Under the pieces are notes generated by a model, which saw nothing but the letters and a program-made list of their open reading frames with translations, was not told the origin of the DNA and made no database searches. From Fimenecus sp964614605 (GTDB lineage: Bacteria > Bacillota > Clostridia > Oscillospirales > Acutalibacteraceae): a stretch of 14,821 nucleotides of DNA. Location: the NCBI GenBank assembly GCA_964614605.1, contig CAZTLU010000037.1, positions 1-14,821 of the forward strand. The letters run 5' to 3'. This document shows, one piece after another, positions 14,469-14,821 of the stretch. The first letter of the stretch is position 1, and each line of letters begins with the position of its first letter. The translations under genes were made by a program, and so were the position numbers.

Positions 14469-14544
14469 TTGTAGGGTCGGGCCTCTGTGCCCGACCGCAA
14501 AATTCTAATAATCTACGGGCAGGCACGGAGACCTGCCCCTACAA
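14469..14544. repeat. 76-base inverted-repeat element with two internal hairpins (MITE-like)
   Basis: Two 29-base arms in inverted orientation (14469-14497 and 14516-14544) share 23 positions and both end in TTGTAGGG/CCCTACAA. Each arm is itself a hairpin: GGTCGGGC/GCCCGACC (loop CTCTGT) on the left, GGGCAGG/CCTGCCC on the right. An 18-base AT-rich centre lies between. It carries no coding capacity. I see no clear target-site duplication. Such dispersed GTAGGG...CCCTAC palindromes occur in many bacterial genomes; whether this is a mobile element here is inferred. Confidence 0.8.
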
Positions 14545-14585
14545 CCTACCATATTGGTAAGATATATAATCGCGTCGCAGACCCT

Positions 14586-14618
14586 TAATTACGAATTTCG
14601 CATTACGAATTACGAATT
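14586..14618. repeat. Cluster of three ATTACGAAT repeats
   Basis: ATTACGAATT, then CATTACGAAT running directly into TACGAATT: the unit ATTACGAAT occurs three times in 33 bases, the last two sharing bases. The unit contains no long dyad. Such low-complexity runs are common beside dispersed intergenic repeats. Confidence 0.7.
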
Positions 14619-14698
14619 GATTTCTACAAACCCCAATTTGCAGTTCTCTTTATGTTCCCTTTAACAATGGAATTTTTTATGCGATTTTTATTTGCATA

Positions 14699-14725
14699 TT
14701 GCCCACTAGTGTGTTATCATATAAT
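14699..14725 (+). promoter_or_regulatory. Possible promoter of the edge gene
   Basis: TATAAT at 14720-14725 with a weak TTGCCC at 14699-14704; the spacer of 15 is short. The -10 is good, the -35 is doubtful. It lies about 30 bases before the ATG at 14757. Confidence 0.4.
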
Positions 14726-14756
14726 TTAGATTATTATACAAATTTTGGTGAATGGA

Positions 14757-14821
14757 ATGTTTAAGTTAAAGGATTTCATAAAGCTTTTTAAAGATAACGG
14801 AATATTCGTTGAGGCTGACTG
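14757..14821 (+). CDS. Start of an unidentified gene cut by the window edge
   Basis: ATG at 14757 with GGTGA five bases upstream opens a frame that runs to the last base: MFKLKDFIKLFKDNGIFVEAD, 21 codons and two bases. The Lys/Phe-rich amphipathic start looks like a real N-terminus but is too short to identify. An ATG at 14752 in another frame stops after five codons. Confidence 0.5.
   Translation, partial: MFKLKDFIKLFKDNGIFVEAD

Larger units (their letters stand above)
14409..14756. other. Gene-free stretch with repeats between the orphan gene and the edge gene
   Basis: No convincing ORF or RNA gene. It holds the inverted-repeat element at 14469-14544, a small palindrome TACCA-TAT-TGGTA at 14547-14559, the ATTACGAAT cluster at 14586-14618, and a possible promoter near 14699-14725. 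The remaining bases are AT-rich with no pattern I can name. Confidence 0.7.

Noticed and set aside
14547..14559. TACCA-TAT-TGGTA as another copy of the XRE operator
   Set aside because: The half-sites are in the opposite order (TACCA first, not TGGTA first) and the flanks do not match; chance resemblance.

Overview
The window looks like chromosomal DNA from a low-to-moderate GC Gram-positive bacterium of the class Clostridia, most likely a gut relative of the Oscillospiraceae/Ruminococcaceae. I infer this from strong GGAGG-type ribosome sites, TTG and GTG starts, sigma-A style promoters, the Bacillota-type cell-envelope genes and intergenic repeats; no rRNA or marker gene proves it. No tRNA, rRNA, CRISPR array or transposase gene is visible.

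Left part (1-2900). A small metallophosphoesterase (minus) stands back to back with a membrane-anchored D-Ala-D-Ala carboxypeptidase (plus). Both have substitutions at usually conserved active-site positions. Next comes a tiny divergent module: an orphan 83-residue gene (minus) and an XRE-type repressor (plus). They share a 112-base control region with two copies of a 15-base palindrome, one filling the spacer of a strong promoter. Hairpin terminators close each convergent junction.

Middle part (2904-9272, all minus). Read in the direction of transcription: murA, a terminator, yycJ/walJ, rlmH (ATGA overlap), an OmpR-type response regulator, its histidine kinase, and a membrane-anchored HtrA protease. 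The content matches the Wal/Yyc cell-wall stress locus of Bacillota, but the order is permuted, with the two-component pair downstream of walJ-rlmH rather than upstream. MurA makes peptidoglycan precursor, the two-component system probably senses envelope state, and HtrA handles damaged exported protein.

Right-centre part (9489-13412, all plus). One well-defined promoter with a hairpin at the predicted RNA 5' end precedes a tight run: aldose-1-epimerase-like protein, HAD phosphatase, RarA clamp-loader-like ATPase, dCMP deaminase and YfbR-type 5'-deoxynucleotidase. The last two form a deoxynucleotide-pool pair.

Right end (13413-14821). This is accessory in character. A 196-base nested array of short hairpins separated by CGATAT (left half) and ATATCG (right half) linkers lies directly before an AT-rich orphan gene with propeller-like repeats. 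The gene is followed by a strong terminator, a 76-base inverted-repeat element whose two arms show compensatory base changes, a short ATTACGAAT repeat cluster, and the first 21 codons of an unidentified gene that leaves the window.
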